Shown piece by piece: positions 46,539 to 56,761 of a stretch of 64,000 nucleotides of DNA; position 1 is the first letter of the stretch, and the number at the start of each line of letters is the position of its first letter. The notes under the pieces were generated by a model. That model was not told where the DNA came from. It saw only the letters and a list, made by a program, of their open reading frames with translations, and ran no database searches. The position numbers and the translations under genes were made by a program. Origin of the DNA: Flectobacillus sp. BAB-3569 (GTDB lineage: Bacteria; Bacteroidota; Bacteroidia; Cytophagales; Spirosomataceae); NCBI RefSeq assembly GCF_002270355.1, contig NZ_NJFZ01000008.1, positions 91,766 through 155,765 of the forward strand. The letters run 5' to 3'.

Positions 46539-48983
46539 ATGATTAATTGTAAGAAAATAGGATTGGTAATTCTTACTGCCTTTCTCTTTGTTTCAAAAGT
46601 ATCAGCTCAGACTTTGAAAGATGCAGAAGCTGAATTTGAAAAAATGAGTTATTTGAATGCCGCCGAGATGTATGAGCATGCCCTAAAAGGCAAGGTTTCT
46701 GAAGCAGATAAACAAGCTGCGAAACTGAAACTAGCATATGCTTATCGACAAATCAAAGATTCTCAAAATGCAGAGAGAGTATATAAAGAGATTGTAGACA
46801 ATCCATCTTTTTCAGGTGATTCAAAAGCATATCTTTATTATGCGCAAGCGCTTGCTACCAACGGTAAATACAAAGAGTCTCAAGAGGTATATGAGAAATA
46901 CGCTAAATTAGCAGCGACAGACAAGCGAAGTTCAAGCTTTCAAAAATTGTATAAAAATATTGAAACACTCAATAAAAACCGTGCTTGTTACAAGGTTGAA
47001 TACTTAAATCTAAATACTGATAAAGCAGATTTTAGTCCTAGTTATTACAAAAATGGTTTTGTTTTCAACTCTGGGCGTACAGAGTCTGTTGGGTTGAAAA
47101 GAGTATATTCATGGGATAATTCAAACTTTCTTGACCTATATTATTTATCCGACATCAGTAAACTTACTGCTTCTCAGCCTTCAGGTGTTGGTGGTTCGAC
47201 AGCAAATAAAGAACGTAAGTTTAAAGCTCCAGCCGTTGTTGGTGATGACGAGTATACACCATCTACACCAAACGATTCTAGAACAATTGGGTCTTACGGT
47301 AGTACAGGTATGTACAAAGGATATGCTACCTACAACGAAACCCCTGTTACACAAAGTGAGGTTTTTTCAAAAACACTTAATACCAAGTATCATGAAGGGC
47401 CAGTAACCTTTTCTAGTGACGGTCGTAAAATTGTTTTTACCAGAAATAACTACAATTCAGGAAGTTTCAAAACTAGCGCTGACCGTGTAAATAAATTGAA
47501 ACTTTACACTGCTGAAGATAAAAAAGGTGATGGGCAATGGTCGACAGTGAAGGAAGTTCCTTTTAATAATAATGAGTACTCGACCGGTCATCCTTCTTTG
47601 ACAAAAGACGATAAGTTAATGTATTTTGTTTCAGATATGCCAGGTGGTTTTGGAGGAACAGACGTATATGTAGTTGAATACAACAATGGAAATTTTGGAA
47701 CGCCTGTTAATCTTGGTCCTGAGATAAATACAGAAGGCAATGAAATGTTTCCTTTTGTAGATGAAAAAGGTAATCTTTATTTTGCTTCAGATGGTCACGC
47801 TGGACTTGGAGGATTAGATATTTTCTTCGTTGAATTACAAGATGGAAAAGCAAAAGGTAAAATTAAAAACCTTGGCGCACCAATCAATACAAGCCAAGAT
47901 GATTTTGGACTTATAACCGATGGCGAACGCAGACAAGGATATCTAAGCTCAAACCGCAAACGTGGTGGTGCTGACGATGATATTTACAGATTTACACGCG
48001 AATGTGACGAAAAACCTGAGTGTCGCGAATTGCAGGTGATTGTATTTGATGCTGAATCTAAATTGCCACTAGATAATGCCGATGTTGAAGTGTCGACAGA
48101 GGGTAAGACAGAAATGAAAAAGACCGATTCTAATGGTACTTTCAAAATCTGTTTGGATGAAGATAAGTCATATTTGTTAAAGGCTTCTCGTGAAGGGTAT
48201 CTTCCAAATACCGTTGGGTATTCGGCAAAAGATGCTAAAATCGAACAGTCGACACTGGATATTCCTTTGCAACCAGTGAAAGAAGTGGAAGGTGATTCTC
48301 TTTCTGCAAGAATTAATCCATCAGGAAATCCAAACCCAGCATTACCTTGTAAAGTAACAACCTTAAGAGGTCGAGTTACTTCTAACAAAGATAAACAACC
48401 AATTGCAGGCGTTCTTGTGACTTTAAGAAACGAATGCGATGGAACAATTCAACAAGTAGTCACTGGCGCAGATGGTCGTTATCAATTTGATATTTGCCAA
48501 GGTTGTGATTATAATTTGGAAGCAGCAAAAGAAAACTTTGGCTCGAAAAGCAACAAAATCAAGAAAGTTGGCGACAATCCTCCGAAATACATCAACTCTA
48601 ACTTGAGTATGTTTGAAGAAGGAGATGTAATCACCATTGATAATATCTACTACGATTACGGTAGATACAATATTCGCCCTGATGCTGCCAGAGAATTGGA
48701 GAAGTTGGTATCATTAATGAAGCGTTATCCTAAAATGAGAATAGATTTGCGTTCTCATACAGATTCTCGCTCATCGACTGAATTTAATCAAAAACTCTCA
48801 GAAAATCGTTCGAAATCAGTGGTTAGCTATTTGCGCAAACGTGGTATCGCCTCAACCAGATTAGAGTCTTCAGGATTTGGAGAAACACAATTGCTTAATG
48901 AATGTGCTGATGGTGTTGAATGTACTGAAGAGCAACATCAAACCAACCGTAGAACAGAATTTAAAGTAATTCAGATGCAATAA
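46539..48983 (+). CDS. Outer-membrane TPR-PD40-OmpA protein, paralogue 2
   Basis: 814 residues, signal peptide (MINCKKIGLVILTAFLFVSKVSAQ). Same order as the gene at 28761: TPR (about 25-130), PD40 propeller (about 150-490), two carboxypeptidase-regulatory-like domains (about 495-675), OmpA (about 685-810, IYYDYGRYNIRPDAARELEK). It has an extra insert near residues 215-270 (ASQPSGVGGSTANKERKF and following). It follows the PorP gene and closes the adhesin-PorP-OmpA trio. A strong terminator follows its stop. Confidence 0.92.
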   Translation: MINCKKIGLVILTAFLFVSKVSAQTLKDAEAEFEKMSYLNAAEMYEHALKGKVSEADKQAAKLKLAYAYRQIKDSQNAERVYKEIVDNPSFSGDSKAYLYYAQALATNGKYKESQEVYEKYAKLAATDKRSSSFQKLYKNIETLNKNRACYKVEYLNLNTDKADFSPSYYKNGFVFNSGRTESVGLKRVYSWDNSNFLDLYYLSDISKLTASQPSGVGGSTANKERKFKAPAVVGDDEYTPSTPNDSRTIGSYGSTGMYKGYATYNETPVTQSEVFSKTLNTKYHEGPVTFSSDGRKIVFTRNNYNSGSFKTSADRVNKLKLYTAEDKKGDGQWSTVKEVPFNNNEYSTGHPSLTKDDKLMYFVSDMPGGFGGTDVYVVEYNNGNFGTPVNLGPEINTEGNEMFPFVDEKGNLYFASDGHAGLGGLDIFFVELQDGKAKGKIKNLGAPINTSQDDFGLITDGERRQGYLSSNRKRGGADDDIYRFTRECDEKPECRELQVIVFDAESKLPLDNADVEVSTEGKTEMKKTDSNGTFKICLDEDKSYLLKASREGYLPNTVGYSAKDAKIEQSTLDIPLQPVKEVEGDSLSARINPSGNPNPALPCKVTTLRGRVTSNKDKQPIAGVLVTLRNECDGTIQQVVTGADGRYQFDICQGCDYNLEAAKENFGSKSNKIKKVGDNPPKYINSNLSMFEEGDVITIDNIYYDYGRYNIRPDAARELEKLVSLMKRYPKMRIDLRSHTDSRSSTEFNQKLSENRSKSVVSYLRKRGIASTRLESSGFGETQLLNECADGVECTEEQHQTNRRTEFKVIQMQ

Positions 48984-49005
48984 ATTTGAGTGAAATTGAT
49001 ATTTG

Positions 49006-49047
49006 AGTCCGTGTATCAGGTAACTTTACCTTACACGGACTTTTTTT
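49006..49047 (+). terminator. Terminator after OmpA paralogue 2
   Basis: AGTCCGTGTA pairs with TACACGGACT (stem 49006-49015 with 49032-49041), followed by a run of seven T. It lies inside the longest frame of the next gene, which shows that frame's early start is false. Confidence 0.9.
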
Positions 49048-49052
49048 GTGGC

Positions 49053-52000
49053 ATGAAACAGCTCTTACTTTTTATATTTCTACTTATATCTTCACTTAGT
49101 TTTGCACAGTATCCTTTTTTAAGGTCTTATACTGTTGACAATGGTTTGCCTAGCTCTAATGTATATCGTGCTTATCAAGATAGTAAAGGTTTTCTATGGT
49201 TTTGTACCGACAAAGGTCTTGCTAGATTTGATGGGTATCATTTCGAAAGTTTTACCACTAAAAATGGTTTGCCCAACAACGATGTCTGGCAATGTGCAGA
49301 GGATAATCAAAAGAGAATTTGGTTCTTAACTTACAGCTCTGTCTTCTTTTATTTTGATACGAATGATAATAAATTCTATACCATTCCGAATCCATACCCA
49401 GATTTACAAGATTCCCATATTTGGTGTTATGTTCAAACAGCTCCTAATACCGTACAAGTGATTTTAAGTAAAGGGTTAGAAGTACTAGAAATAGATGTCA
49501 AAAAGAAAGTGGTTAAAAGATTTATGCCACGTAAAATAGGCAATCAATCATATCCTTTTATCAATAACAAAACCCATCTTAGTGTGATAATGAGTGTAGG
49601 GTCTCCATTTACGCTGAGAGCCTATTCCGAAGGGCTTACCCATAACCTTAAAAATATACCTCACGTACTTCCAAGGTTTGATAAAGGCAACTTTCCAACC
49701 GAGATTTTTGATAAACTTATCACGATTTTATTTGAAGATGATAAAACCATATATGCTACTGCCGATAAACTTGTAGTGTACAGTAAAGAAGGTCTAAAAC
49801 AAATTCATATATCCAACTTAAGTCCATTAAAAAACAATCCTATCACACTACTTCTCAGCACAGGGAGTTTGAAGTATAAACTATGTGTTACAGAAAAGGA
49901 ATCCTTTCTCTTGGATGAAAATTTCAACCGACTTCGACAGTTCGATTTCCTAAATAAATATGTTCTCAATACAATTTATGTAGATAGTGAGGAAAACTTT
50001 TGGTTTTGTACCAAAGACAAAGGTTTATTGTTTTTGTCAAAGCAAGCAATGTATTCTGCCACCTATAATTTTCAGGGAGGAAATTCGGTTGTGGCTATGC
50101 AACAATTTGAGAATAAAATCATATTTGGAACAGGTAAAGGTGACTTGTACAGAATCAATCAGGATGAATCTATTACACGGTTTTTGATTAAAGACCCCAT
50201 TCATCTTCCCGTTAGGGATATTGCTATTACAAAGGAAAAGGCTATGATTGCCTATTTTGGAATGGATTATACCATGTATTCCACAAAGGCACTCATGACC
50301 AAAACTCGTTTATCCATTAATAAAATCATCAAGAAAAATGGTCAAAGCGATTTACATGAGCCTATTAACCGAAAATATGATGGAGAGAGCGTCCATTGGA
50401 TCGATTTTAAAACAATCGATACCCTTGATGCAAAAACGATCATAGGATATAACGCCCTAATGATGGTAAAACTCTTTGAGTCAAAAAAGTATTATCAGGC
50501 TCGAAAAATGTTTACTAAGGTTAATATTCCCAAAATTGTTGCCATGCACGTGGGCAGTAATCACAAGATATGGGTCGGAAACTCTAAAGGTATTTATCAA
50601 CTTTCTATGATTGATTCCACAGCAGAACTTTTCGACAAACAAAAGATTCAATATCCAATACTGAGTCGAGCTGTAAAATGTTTGGTATCGGACAAAAATG
50701 GGAGGGCTTGGGTAGGTACCAATGGGTTTGGATTATATGCCTTCGACGGGGGCAGTCCGTTCGTTGTATCAGAACTGGCCTATGAAAATATCAACGCTGT
50801 TTTTCTGGACAACAAAACTCAAACTGTTTGGGTAGGCACCAACAAAGGGGTATTTGTACTATCCAACATTGATTTTAAAACAAAGCAATATCAACTCAAA
50901 AAGTTGTCAGTAATTCAAGGTTTACCAACCCATGAAGTATATTGTCTGACGGTGCAAAATGACATAGTTTGGATCGGGACAGCCAATGGACTCTTCAAAT
51001 TGGGGGTAAAGTATGTGCTCAATATGCCTGTGCCCAAAGCTCAGGTACCGTTGGTGATTAGACGAGTAAAAGTGAATAATCAAGATACTTTGGTCACTAC
51101 GCATTATGAGCTTGAGCATACGCAAAATAATCTTACAATAGAGTTTGTGGCGCTTTCTTATATGAGTAATAAAAATATCAGATACCAATATCGTTTGCTT
51201 GGTAGTAATCAATCTGATACACATTGGAGGGAAGTAGAAGAGCTACAGTTAAGCTTTCCATTTTTGCCTCCAGGAACTTATATTTTTGATTTGAGAGCTT
51301 ATGATGTGACTGGAAAAATAACGCAAAAAATAAATCCAATAAGATTTCACATAAAAGCACCATTTTGGCAAGAAACTTGGTTTTGGGTAGTGATAGCGAT
51401 TCTTATTGTTGCCATTATTCTATTTTCGGTTTACGCTCGAATCCAATTTATACAAAGAGTGGAAGGTGAAAGAACTGAGGCGAACAAGAAATTTGCACAA
51501 CTTGAATTACAAGCCCTACAGGCACAAATGAACCCTCATTTTGTATTCAATGCGCTTAGTTCTATTCAGTATTATATATTAAATAATGACATAGAAGCTG
51601 CAAATGATTATTTGAGTAGATTTTCGAGATTAATGCGTCTTTTTTTAGAGTCCTCTCGTAACAAATATATATCTGTTCATGAAGAATCGGAGCTGTTGGA
51701 TTACTATATTACACTAGAGCAATTGCGTTTTAAAAATCGTTTTACCTTCCAAATTAGTATTGAGGATGATGTACCACATGAATTAGAAATTCCTGCCATG
51801 TTGATTCAACCATTTGTTGAAAATGCTATCAATCATGGCTTGGTGTATAGTAAAAATAATGAAGGATACCTAAGGATACACTTTTGTCTAAAGGACGATT
51901 ACGTGCTGTGTACCATCGAAGACAATGGAATTGGACGTGCCAAAGCTGCAGAGTTAAAACAAAAATCGCTAAAATCGTATCAGTCTCAAGCAACACAAAT

Positions 52001-52127
52001 TACAGCAGAGCGAATTCAATCTTTAAAGTATATTGAAGAAACTAAAGTCGAAGTAAATATTATTGATAAATTCAATGAAATAGGTGAGTCTCAAGGGACA
52101 AAAGTTGAAATACTTATTTATCTTTGA
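49053..52127 (+). CDS. Hybrid-propeller sensor histidine kinase (LytS/His_kinase type)
   Basis: The start is set at the ATG at 49053, after the terminator, giving a signal peptide (MKQLLLFIFLLISSLSFAQ); about 1,024 residues. Periplasmic Reg_prop two-component propeller repeats fill about 25-680 (GLPSSNVYRAYQDSKGFLWFCTDKG), then a Y_Y_Y domain (about 690-765), one transmembrane helix (about 775-797), and a LytS-type kinase: phosphorylatable H829 in QMNPHFVFNALSSIQ, N box FVENAINHG, G box EDNGIGRAKA. It senses an extracellular or periplasmic signal and phosphorylates the adjacent LytTR regulator. Placed between two PorP genes, it probably controls surface functions (inference). Confidence 0.93.
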   Translation: MKQLLLFIFLLISSLSFAQYPFLRSYTVDNGLPSSNVYRAYQDSKGFLWFCTDKGLARFDGYHFESFTTKNGLPNNDVWQCAEDNQKRIWFLTYSSVFFYFDTNDNKFYTIPNPYPDLQDSHIWCYVQTAPNTVQVILSKGLEVLEIDVKKKVVKRFMPRKIGNQSYPFINNKTHLSVIMSVGSPFTLRAYSEGLTHNLKNIPHVLPRFDKGNFPTEIFDKLITILFEDDKTIYATADKLVVYSKEGLKQIHISNLSPLKNNPITLLLSTGSLKYKLCVTEKESFLLDENFNRLRQFDFLNKYVLNTIYVDSEENFWFCTKDKGLLFLSKQAMYSATYNFQGGNSVVAMQQFENKIIFGTGKGDLYRINQDESITRFLIKDPIHLPVRDIAITKEKAMIAYFGMDYTMYSTKALMTKTRLSINKIIKKNGQSDLHEPINRKYDGESVHWIDFKTIDTLDAKTIIGYNALMMVKLFESKKYYQARKMFTKVNIPKIVAMHVGSNHKIWVGNSKGIYQLSMIDSTAELFDKQKIQYPILSRAVKCLVSDKNGRAWVGTNGFGLYAFDGGSPFVVSELAYENINAVFLDNKTQTVWVGTNKGVFVLSNIDFKTKQYQLKKLSVIQGLPTHEVYCLTVQNDIVWIGTANGLFKLGVKYVLNMPVPKAQVPLVIRRVKVNNQDTLVTTHYELEHTQNNLTIEFVALSYMSNKNIRYQYRLLGSNQSDTHWREVEELQLSFPFLPPGTYIFDLRAYDVTGKITQKINPIRFHIKAPFWQETWFWVVIAILIVAIILFSVYARIQFIQRVEGERTEANKKFAQLELQALQAQMNPHFVFNALSSIQYYILNNDIEAANDYLSRFSRLMRLFLESSRNKYISVHEESELLDYYITLEQLRFKNRFTFQISIEDDVPHELEIPAMLIQPFVENAINHGLVYSKNNEGYLRIHFCLKDDYVLCTIEDNGIGRAKAAELKQKSLKSYQSQATQITAERIQSLKYIEETKVEVNIIDKFNEIGESQGTKVEILIYL

Positions 52128-52155
52128 CAAACTAAAATATCCCTAATTGTTAACC

Positions 52156-52905
52156 ATGCTTAGAGCTATCATTGTTGATGATGAAAATAATGCACTAGAA
52201 GCTTTAAAAACTCTTTTAACCAACTATTGTCCGCAAGTAAAAATTATAGACACAGCCAGCTCAGTCGAAGAGGCATATCAAAAGGTGGTTACTTTCAATC
52301 CTAATCTCTTGTTTTTGGATGTGGAAATGACAAATGGAACAGGATTCGACTTATTAATGAAATTTGACGAACCTTCTTTCAAAGTCATATTTGTAACGGG
52401 TTTTGACCAGTATGCGCTTAACGCCATTAAGTTTTCGGCAATTGATTATCTTCTAAAACCGATTGATGTGGCAGAACTGATCGAGGCAGTCAAAAAGGCA
52501 GAAAAACAACTCAATAGTCAGGATAATCTTGGTGAACTACGAAATTTACTTAGTACTTTGAATAACCCCAGAAGCCGTAAGAATAAAATAGCCATACCTA
52601 CGCACAAGGGGTTTGAAATGATAGAGGTACAGGATATTGTTCGGTGTGAGGCTTCAAGTGGCTACACTCTGATTCACTTGCTTCAAGGGAAGCCAGTTAT
52701 GTCTTCTCGTGATTTAAAAACTTACCACGAACTATTGGAGGAGTATGATTTCTTTCGAATACATGATTCGCATGTCATTAGCCACTTCCATATTCAGAAG
52801 GTTTTGAATGAGGATGGTGGAGTGGTTGTACTTACCAATGACATACGATTACCAATAGCTCGTCGCCGAAAATCCGATTTTCTAGAATGGCTAAAAGGAC
52901 GATAA
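52156..52905 (+). CDS. LytTR-type response regulator
   Basis: About 249 residues from the ATG at 52156 (an upstream TTG start is less likely). Receiver domain 1-125 with DD at 8-9, phosphoacceptor D55 in LLFLDVEM, the signalling T in FVTGFDQ and the lysine in LLKPIDV. LytTR DNA-binding domain about 140-245 (IAIPTHKGFEMIEVQDIVRCEASSGYTLIHL, FFRIHDSHVISHFHI). It lies 28 bases after the kinase, so they are cotranscribed and a cognate pair. LytTR regulators bind direct-repeat sites upstream of targets. Targets are unknown; the nearby PorP and adhesin genes are candidates. Confidence 0.95.
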   Translation: MLRAIIVDDENNALEALKTLLTNYCPQVKIIDTASSVEEAYQKVVTFNPNLLFLDVEMTNGTGFDLLMKFDEPSFKVIFVTGFDQYALNAIKFSAIDYLLKPIDVAELIEAVKKAEKQLNSQDNLGELRNLLSTLNNPRSRKNKIAIPTHKGFEMIEVQDIVRCEASSGYTLIHLLQGKPVMSSRDLKTYHELLEEYDFFRIHDSHVISHFHIQKVLNEDGGVVVLTNDIRLPIARRRKSDFLEWLKGR

Positions 52906-53025
52906 GCCATGTACCAATCATATTCGACCAGATAATAGTAATTTATTGCCGTATAAAAGGTGTAGATTGTTTGACATAGCTTTACTATGTATTTTCGTAA
53001 TGTGTGTTAGACCTCTATACTTATC

Positions 53026-53070
53026 GAGGACTCCCAAGCATAAGGTAACTTGTGGGTCCTCTTTTGTTTT
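53026..53070 (+). terminator. Terminator about 120 bases after the regulator
   Basis: GAGGACTCCCAAG (53026-53038) pairs with CTTGTGGGTCCTC (53049-53061) with two mismatches, then a T-rich run. The rest of 52906-53401 shows no gene, array or RNA. Confidence 0.65.
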
Positions 53071-53401
53071 TATATAAAATGAGTACACAAAATACTTAGG
53101 AAGTACAATTTTTTGAAATCCCACACAAAGCATTTTGGATAGTCTAATATCAAGCTTTGTTAAAAATATCCTAGTAAAGGTTCTACACAATCTATTCTGA
53201 TAAGCCCCCAATACTATCTTTCCTGATTTTTGTATTTACTGCCAATAGAGATTTGTGCAAGCACTATTATCATAAAATCCTACCAAGTATTTTTATATGC
53301 TTCTTCTAGTTTGTGATTCTTGCATTATAGCGTACTGGCTACTAACTTCGTTACAAAACCTCATCGAGTAGGTCAGTTCTAAGATTAAACACAATGTCAT
53401 T

Positions 53402-54319
53402 ATGAAAAAGCTTTTACTAGGGCTAATAGCCGCCTTGCTATATTTTCAAAGCTATGGTCAGCAAGATCAGTTGTACTATACTTATCCTTTCATGCCCATG
53501 ACAATCAATCCTGCCTATGCTGGTGCGAAAGAAGTCATCTCTTTTTCAGGTATTTATCGCAAAAGACCCTTGTTTACCAATAATGTTGGTGCTACTTCAA
53601 CCCAACAATATTTTAACTTAGATATGCCAATCGCCCAAGATAAAATGGGGGTAGGCTTTCAAGCATATAATACTGATCAAGCTATTGGAATAGGAGGGAA
53701 CTTGGCAGGTAACTTAGGGCTGTATGGTAATTTTGCCTATCGTTTCAATATGCCTAATGATGGCAAATTGGCTGTAGGTGCTTTGGCGGGTATAACACAA
53801 GTTCCTGCTATTTTTGGGGCTGGGAGTTCAGGTACCACTCGATTACGTTCTAGCTTTGGTTTAGGGGTATATTATCAAAATGATGATTGGTATGCAGGTG
53901 TTTCGATGCCTAATGTCAATGCCTCTAGTGATGGATATAATGTGCCTATCTTTGTTTCGGGAGGATATTTGTTTCCATTATCTGATGATTTTATGCTCAA
54001 AACTGGTGTAGTGTTCAGACGCATCAGCAATGGTGATTATAACCGAAACGATATAGATTTGCACGGAGTACTTTGGGTAAAAGAAAGATTTGGAGTGGGT
54101 GTTTGGTATCAAAATACAGGCTCTGAATTTGTCAATAAGGCACTGTTAGGCTCCTTAGAAATACAACTCAACAAAATGAGAATTGGTTATTCCTACGACT
54201 TCCAAGGTAGTAATTCGACCAACACAACTTCGCCAGCCAATCAAGGTTTTCACCAAATTATGTTAAGATTTGACTTTGATTCTGGTAATGGGAAATCAGC
54301 GCAATTCAAATATTTCTAA
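53402..54319 (+). CDS. Type IX secretion membrane protein, PorP/SprF family (second)
   Basis: 305 residues with signal peptide (MKKLLLGLIAALLYFQSYGQ). Mature N-terminus DQLYYTYPFMPMTINPAYAGAKE matches PorP/SprF, as do SFSGIYRKRPLF and MRIGYSYDFQGS. It is shorter than the first copy. No CTD-bearing neighbour lies directly before it, so its client protein is elsewhere or it is an orphan. It follows the two-component pair. Confidence 0.92.
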   Translation: MKKLLLGLIAALLYFQSYGQQDQLYYTYPFMPMTINPAYAGAKEVISFSGIYRKRPLFTNNVGATSTQQYFNLDMPIAQDKMGVGFQAYNTDQAIGIGGNLAGNLGLYGNFAYRFNMPNDGKLAVGALAGITQVPAIFGAGSSGTTRLRSSFGLGVYYQNDDWYAGVSMPNVNASSDGYNVPIFVSGGYLFPLSDDFMLKTGVVFRRISNGDYNRNDIDLHGVLWVKERFGVGVWYQNTGSEFVNKALLGSLEIQLNKMRIGYSYDFQGSNSTNTTSPANQGFHQIMLRFDFDSGNGKSAQFKYF

Positions 54320-54342
54320 AAATGTTTCATGACAATAAATAA

Positions 54343-54371
54343 AAAACGGGTGAGAAATTCTCACCCGTTTT
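54343..54371. terminator. Bidirectional terminator abutting the thioredoxin stop
   Basis: 14-bp arms (AAAACGGGTGAGAA and complement) nearly touch, with a T run on each side. The minus-strand gene stops at 54372, so its stop codon meets the hairpin. Confidence 0.9.
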
Positions 54372-55712
54372 CTATTTCATCTTTTCCAATGCAGATGTAA
54401 ATTTTTGCGTATCTATTTTTTCTTTTAGCGCTAATTCATAAGCTTTTTGCTCTATATCAAGGGCTTTTTGCTTGTCGCCCAATTTCAACATCAGTTGAGC
54501 ATAAGAATGATAATACTCAGGGTTTTCTACCAGCTCTATAGCTCTCTGAACCCAAGGAATAGCTTTTTCTAGTTTTGCTGGAGTATCTACTTGCTCATAA
54601 AACGTTTTCACCACATCATGAAGCTCATTGGCCGTGAGGCGTGCCATCGTGAATCGACCATTCTTTTTGATATTGTTGTAGAGTGGCGCTCCTGTACCTG
54701 TAGAGTCACGAATCCCGAGTCTGTAAGCTTGCATCATTTTGTCATATTCCCACAAATCTTGCTTACGAATACTTTCAATCTGCACAAACATCACGTATTG
54801 ATCCAAATAATTTTCAGCAGCTTCTACGTACTTATTGATGTCTTTTATGGCTAGATAAAAAGCCAACTTATTTTTATCATTTACTCTATCAGCGGTATTG
54901 GGAAGTGCCTTTAAATTCGCTTGTAAGGCTTTCTCAAAAAGTACTTTATTTTTGGTCTCGATGGCCTGATAAAAGAATTCATTGATACTGGTCGAAAAGG
55001 CCTGATTGACTTTTTCATCTCCACCTTCAAACAATCCTTCTGCTTTTTCACGATATTTTAATAATAGTTCAAACGCTTTTCCATCAATTTTAAAACCATT
55101 ATTAACCACCAAACGAAGAGTTTTGTCTGACGATTGTTGGATAGGAGTTAACGCTTTCACATACTCCTCTACCAGTGTCATGTTGTCAAGATTGTATCTG
55201 GAACGTTTGGCAATAAACTCATATAAAAAATCAGGATCACGTTTGCCTTCATTGTATTGTTTTTCGAGCACATAGATAGGCTTGGAGTCTGACTGATTTG
55301 TCAAAACCAAGTCGGCTTCTTTTAACAAATCGGTTGAGCCAAGGTATCCTTCTTGTTTGTACACCAAATTTTCGGTGGCATCTACAAAAAGGCAAGTAGG
55401 GTAGGAAGTCACATTATAACGTCTGGCTAAAGTAATCCCAAATCCTTTTTCAGCATCGATTTTGTAATTGATAAATTTGCTATTGAATTTATCACCCACA
55501 GACGCTTCGGAGAATGTTTTTTTGTCCATCTCCTTACAAGGTCGGCACCAAGTAGTATAAATATCAACAAAAATCAACTTGTTCTGAGCTTTTGCCTGAA
55601 CAAGTACATTTTGCCAATCATCTTGACGAAAAGATATTCCCTGTGAGAAGGTCTGAGCACTTACCCACATAAGGGCAAGAAAACAGATTTGCGACAGGTT
55701 TACTGGTTTCAT
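54372..55712 (-). CDS. Secreted thioredoxin-fold protein with C-terminal helical domain
   Basis: 446 residues with signal peptide (MKPVNLSQICFLALMWVSAQTFSQ). The thioredoxin fold spans about 25-140, with the active site TTWCRPCKE (C56, C59) and cis-Pro region in VTSYPTCLFVD. The WCRPC site suits a periplasmic thiol reductase or isomerase. From about 150 to the end is a helical region ending in TPR-like pairs (WVQRAIELVENPEYYHSYAQLMLKLGDKQKALDIEQKA). Such Bacteroidota proteins are common; the client is unknown. It is convergent with the second PorP gene. Confidence 0.9.
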   Translation of the reverse strand: MKPVNLSQICFLALMWVSAQTFSQGISFRQDDWQNVLVQAKAQNKLIFVDIYTTWCRPCKEMDKKTFSEASVGDKFNSKFINYKIDAEKGFGITLARRYNVTSYPTCLFVDATENLVYKQEGYLGSTDLLKEADLVLTNQSDSKPIYVLEKQYNEGKRDPDFLYEFIAKRSRYNLDNMTLVEEYVKALTPIQQSSDKTLRLVVNNGFKIDGKAFELLLKYREKAEGLFEGGDEKVNQAFSTSINEFFYQAIETKNKVLFEKALQANLKALPNTADRVNDKNKLAFYLAIKDINKYVEAAENYLDQYVMFVQIESIRKQDLWEYDKMMQAYRLGIRDSTGTGAPLYNNIKKNGRFTMARLTANELHDVVKTFYEQVDTPAKLEKAIPWVQRAIELVENPEYYHSYAQLMLKLGDKQKALDIEQKAYELALKEKIDTQKFTSALEKMK

Positions 55713-56605
55713 GGTATGGTAATGTTTTTGGTAAGGAATAGTTTCAATGAGTATTCAACGTTTTTGAGAACAAAGAAAATATATGCTTAAGACGAATCGT
55801 CTCATGAAATTCCATTCGAAAATATCACTATTTATTCACAAAGCCCTTATTATTAACAACAACTTCTTGCAAATAAGCACAGTTGAAGCTCATTAATACC
55901 CTTAAAAATGCAGGAAGTCTCAGCAATAATCAAGGATTAATATACTGAAAATAAATTACATAAATAAGTGCTTCGTGAAAAAACTCTGTGTAAATAACCA
56001 CAGAATGAGCAATTTAGGTAGCAAATACAAGTTTTTAGGGAAATTCCTTAAATGTTATCATGCAAAAATATATAGTTATCTACTTGTAGTCCAGAACTAC
56101 AGAAAAAAAAGCATTTAAGCTTCAAATAAATTCGAAAAGTACAAGTATCACCTACAAATGAAATACAGATATGGTAGTAAGACAAAATGAGTAAAAAATG
56201 ACAAAATTTGTATTTTTTGGGTAGGATTAATTGCTTTTTGGCGGAGGAGTAAAACAACTACAAAACTACTTGGCACTACTCGTGTTATAATTTGTAGCTA
56301 ATTACGTGCCAAAATGGGATGAGCTTAAAGAAAATATTCAAGGATTCAGTAAATCTAACTACCTGATTGACTTAGAGACATAAGGATAGTTTTTCAAAAA
56401 AAATAGGTAAAACAAATAGATATATGCGTACATTTGCACCCGCAAAAAAGAAGTTTTCTTACATAAACTAGAAATACTACAAACTGATTAAAATAGTTGC
56501 TATTTTAAGGTAAAGTTGAATTTTTCTAAGAAAGCAAAATTTTTAGAGGGGTTATTTTAGCTACTATATTAATTTGGCAAAAATCCTGTAAAAAACAAAT
56601 AAATT
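55713..56605. other. Long gene-free spacer upstream of sucA
   Basis: About 890 bases with no acceptable gene. It holds a small hairpin TGTAGT/ACTACA near 56085-56101 and a spaced TTGGCAC/GTGCCAA inverted pair (56270-56276, 56306-56312). No tRNA or structured RNA was recognised. It may carry an undetected small RNA or a long leader. Confidence 0.35.
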
Positions 56606-56640
56606 TTTGTGATTTAATTAACGGGCATACCGTAACTTTG
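56606..56640 (+). promoter_or_regulatory. sucA promoter
   Basis: TTTG at 56606-56609, 23 bases, TAACTTTG at 56633-56640 followed by C. This fits the Bacteroidota consensus, with spacing at the long end. The leader to the ATG would be about 115 bases. Confidence 0.6.
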
Positions 56641-56761
56641 CCAAAATTCTATTGGGAGACTTTCATTAAATCCAGAAATCCAATCTCTTTGTACTTTATT
56701 CGTACCCTATGTAAGAAACTTTACGAATAAGTTTAATTAATATCAAAGATTAACGCCAGTT

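Noticed and set aside
48990..49052. Earlier GTG start for the sensor kinase
   Set aside because: It would place a strong terminator inside the coding region and hide the signal peptide at 49053.
56048..56257. 69-codon minus-strand frame upstream of sucA
   Set aside because: Hydrophobic AT-rich translation with no start-site support, neighbour or similarity.
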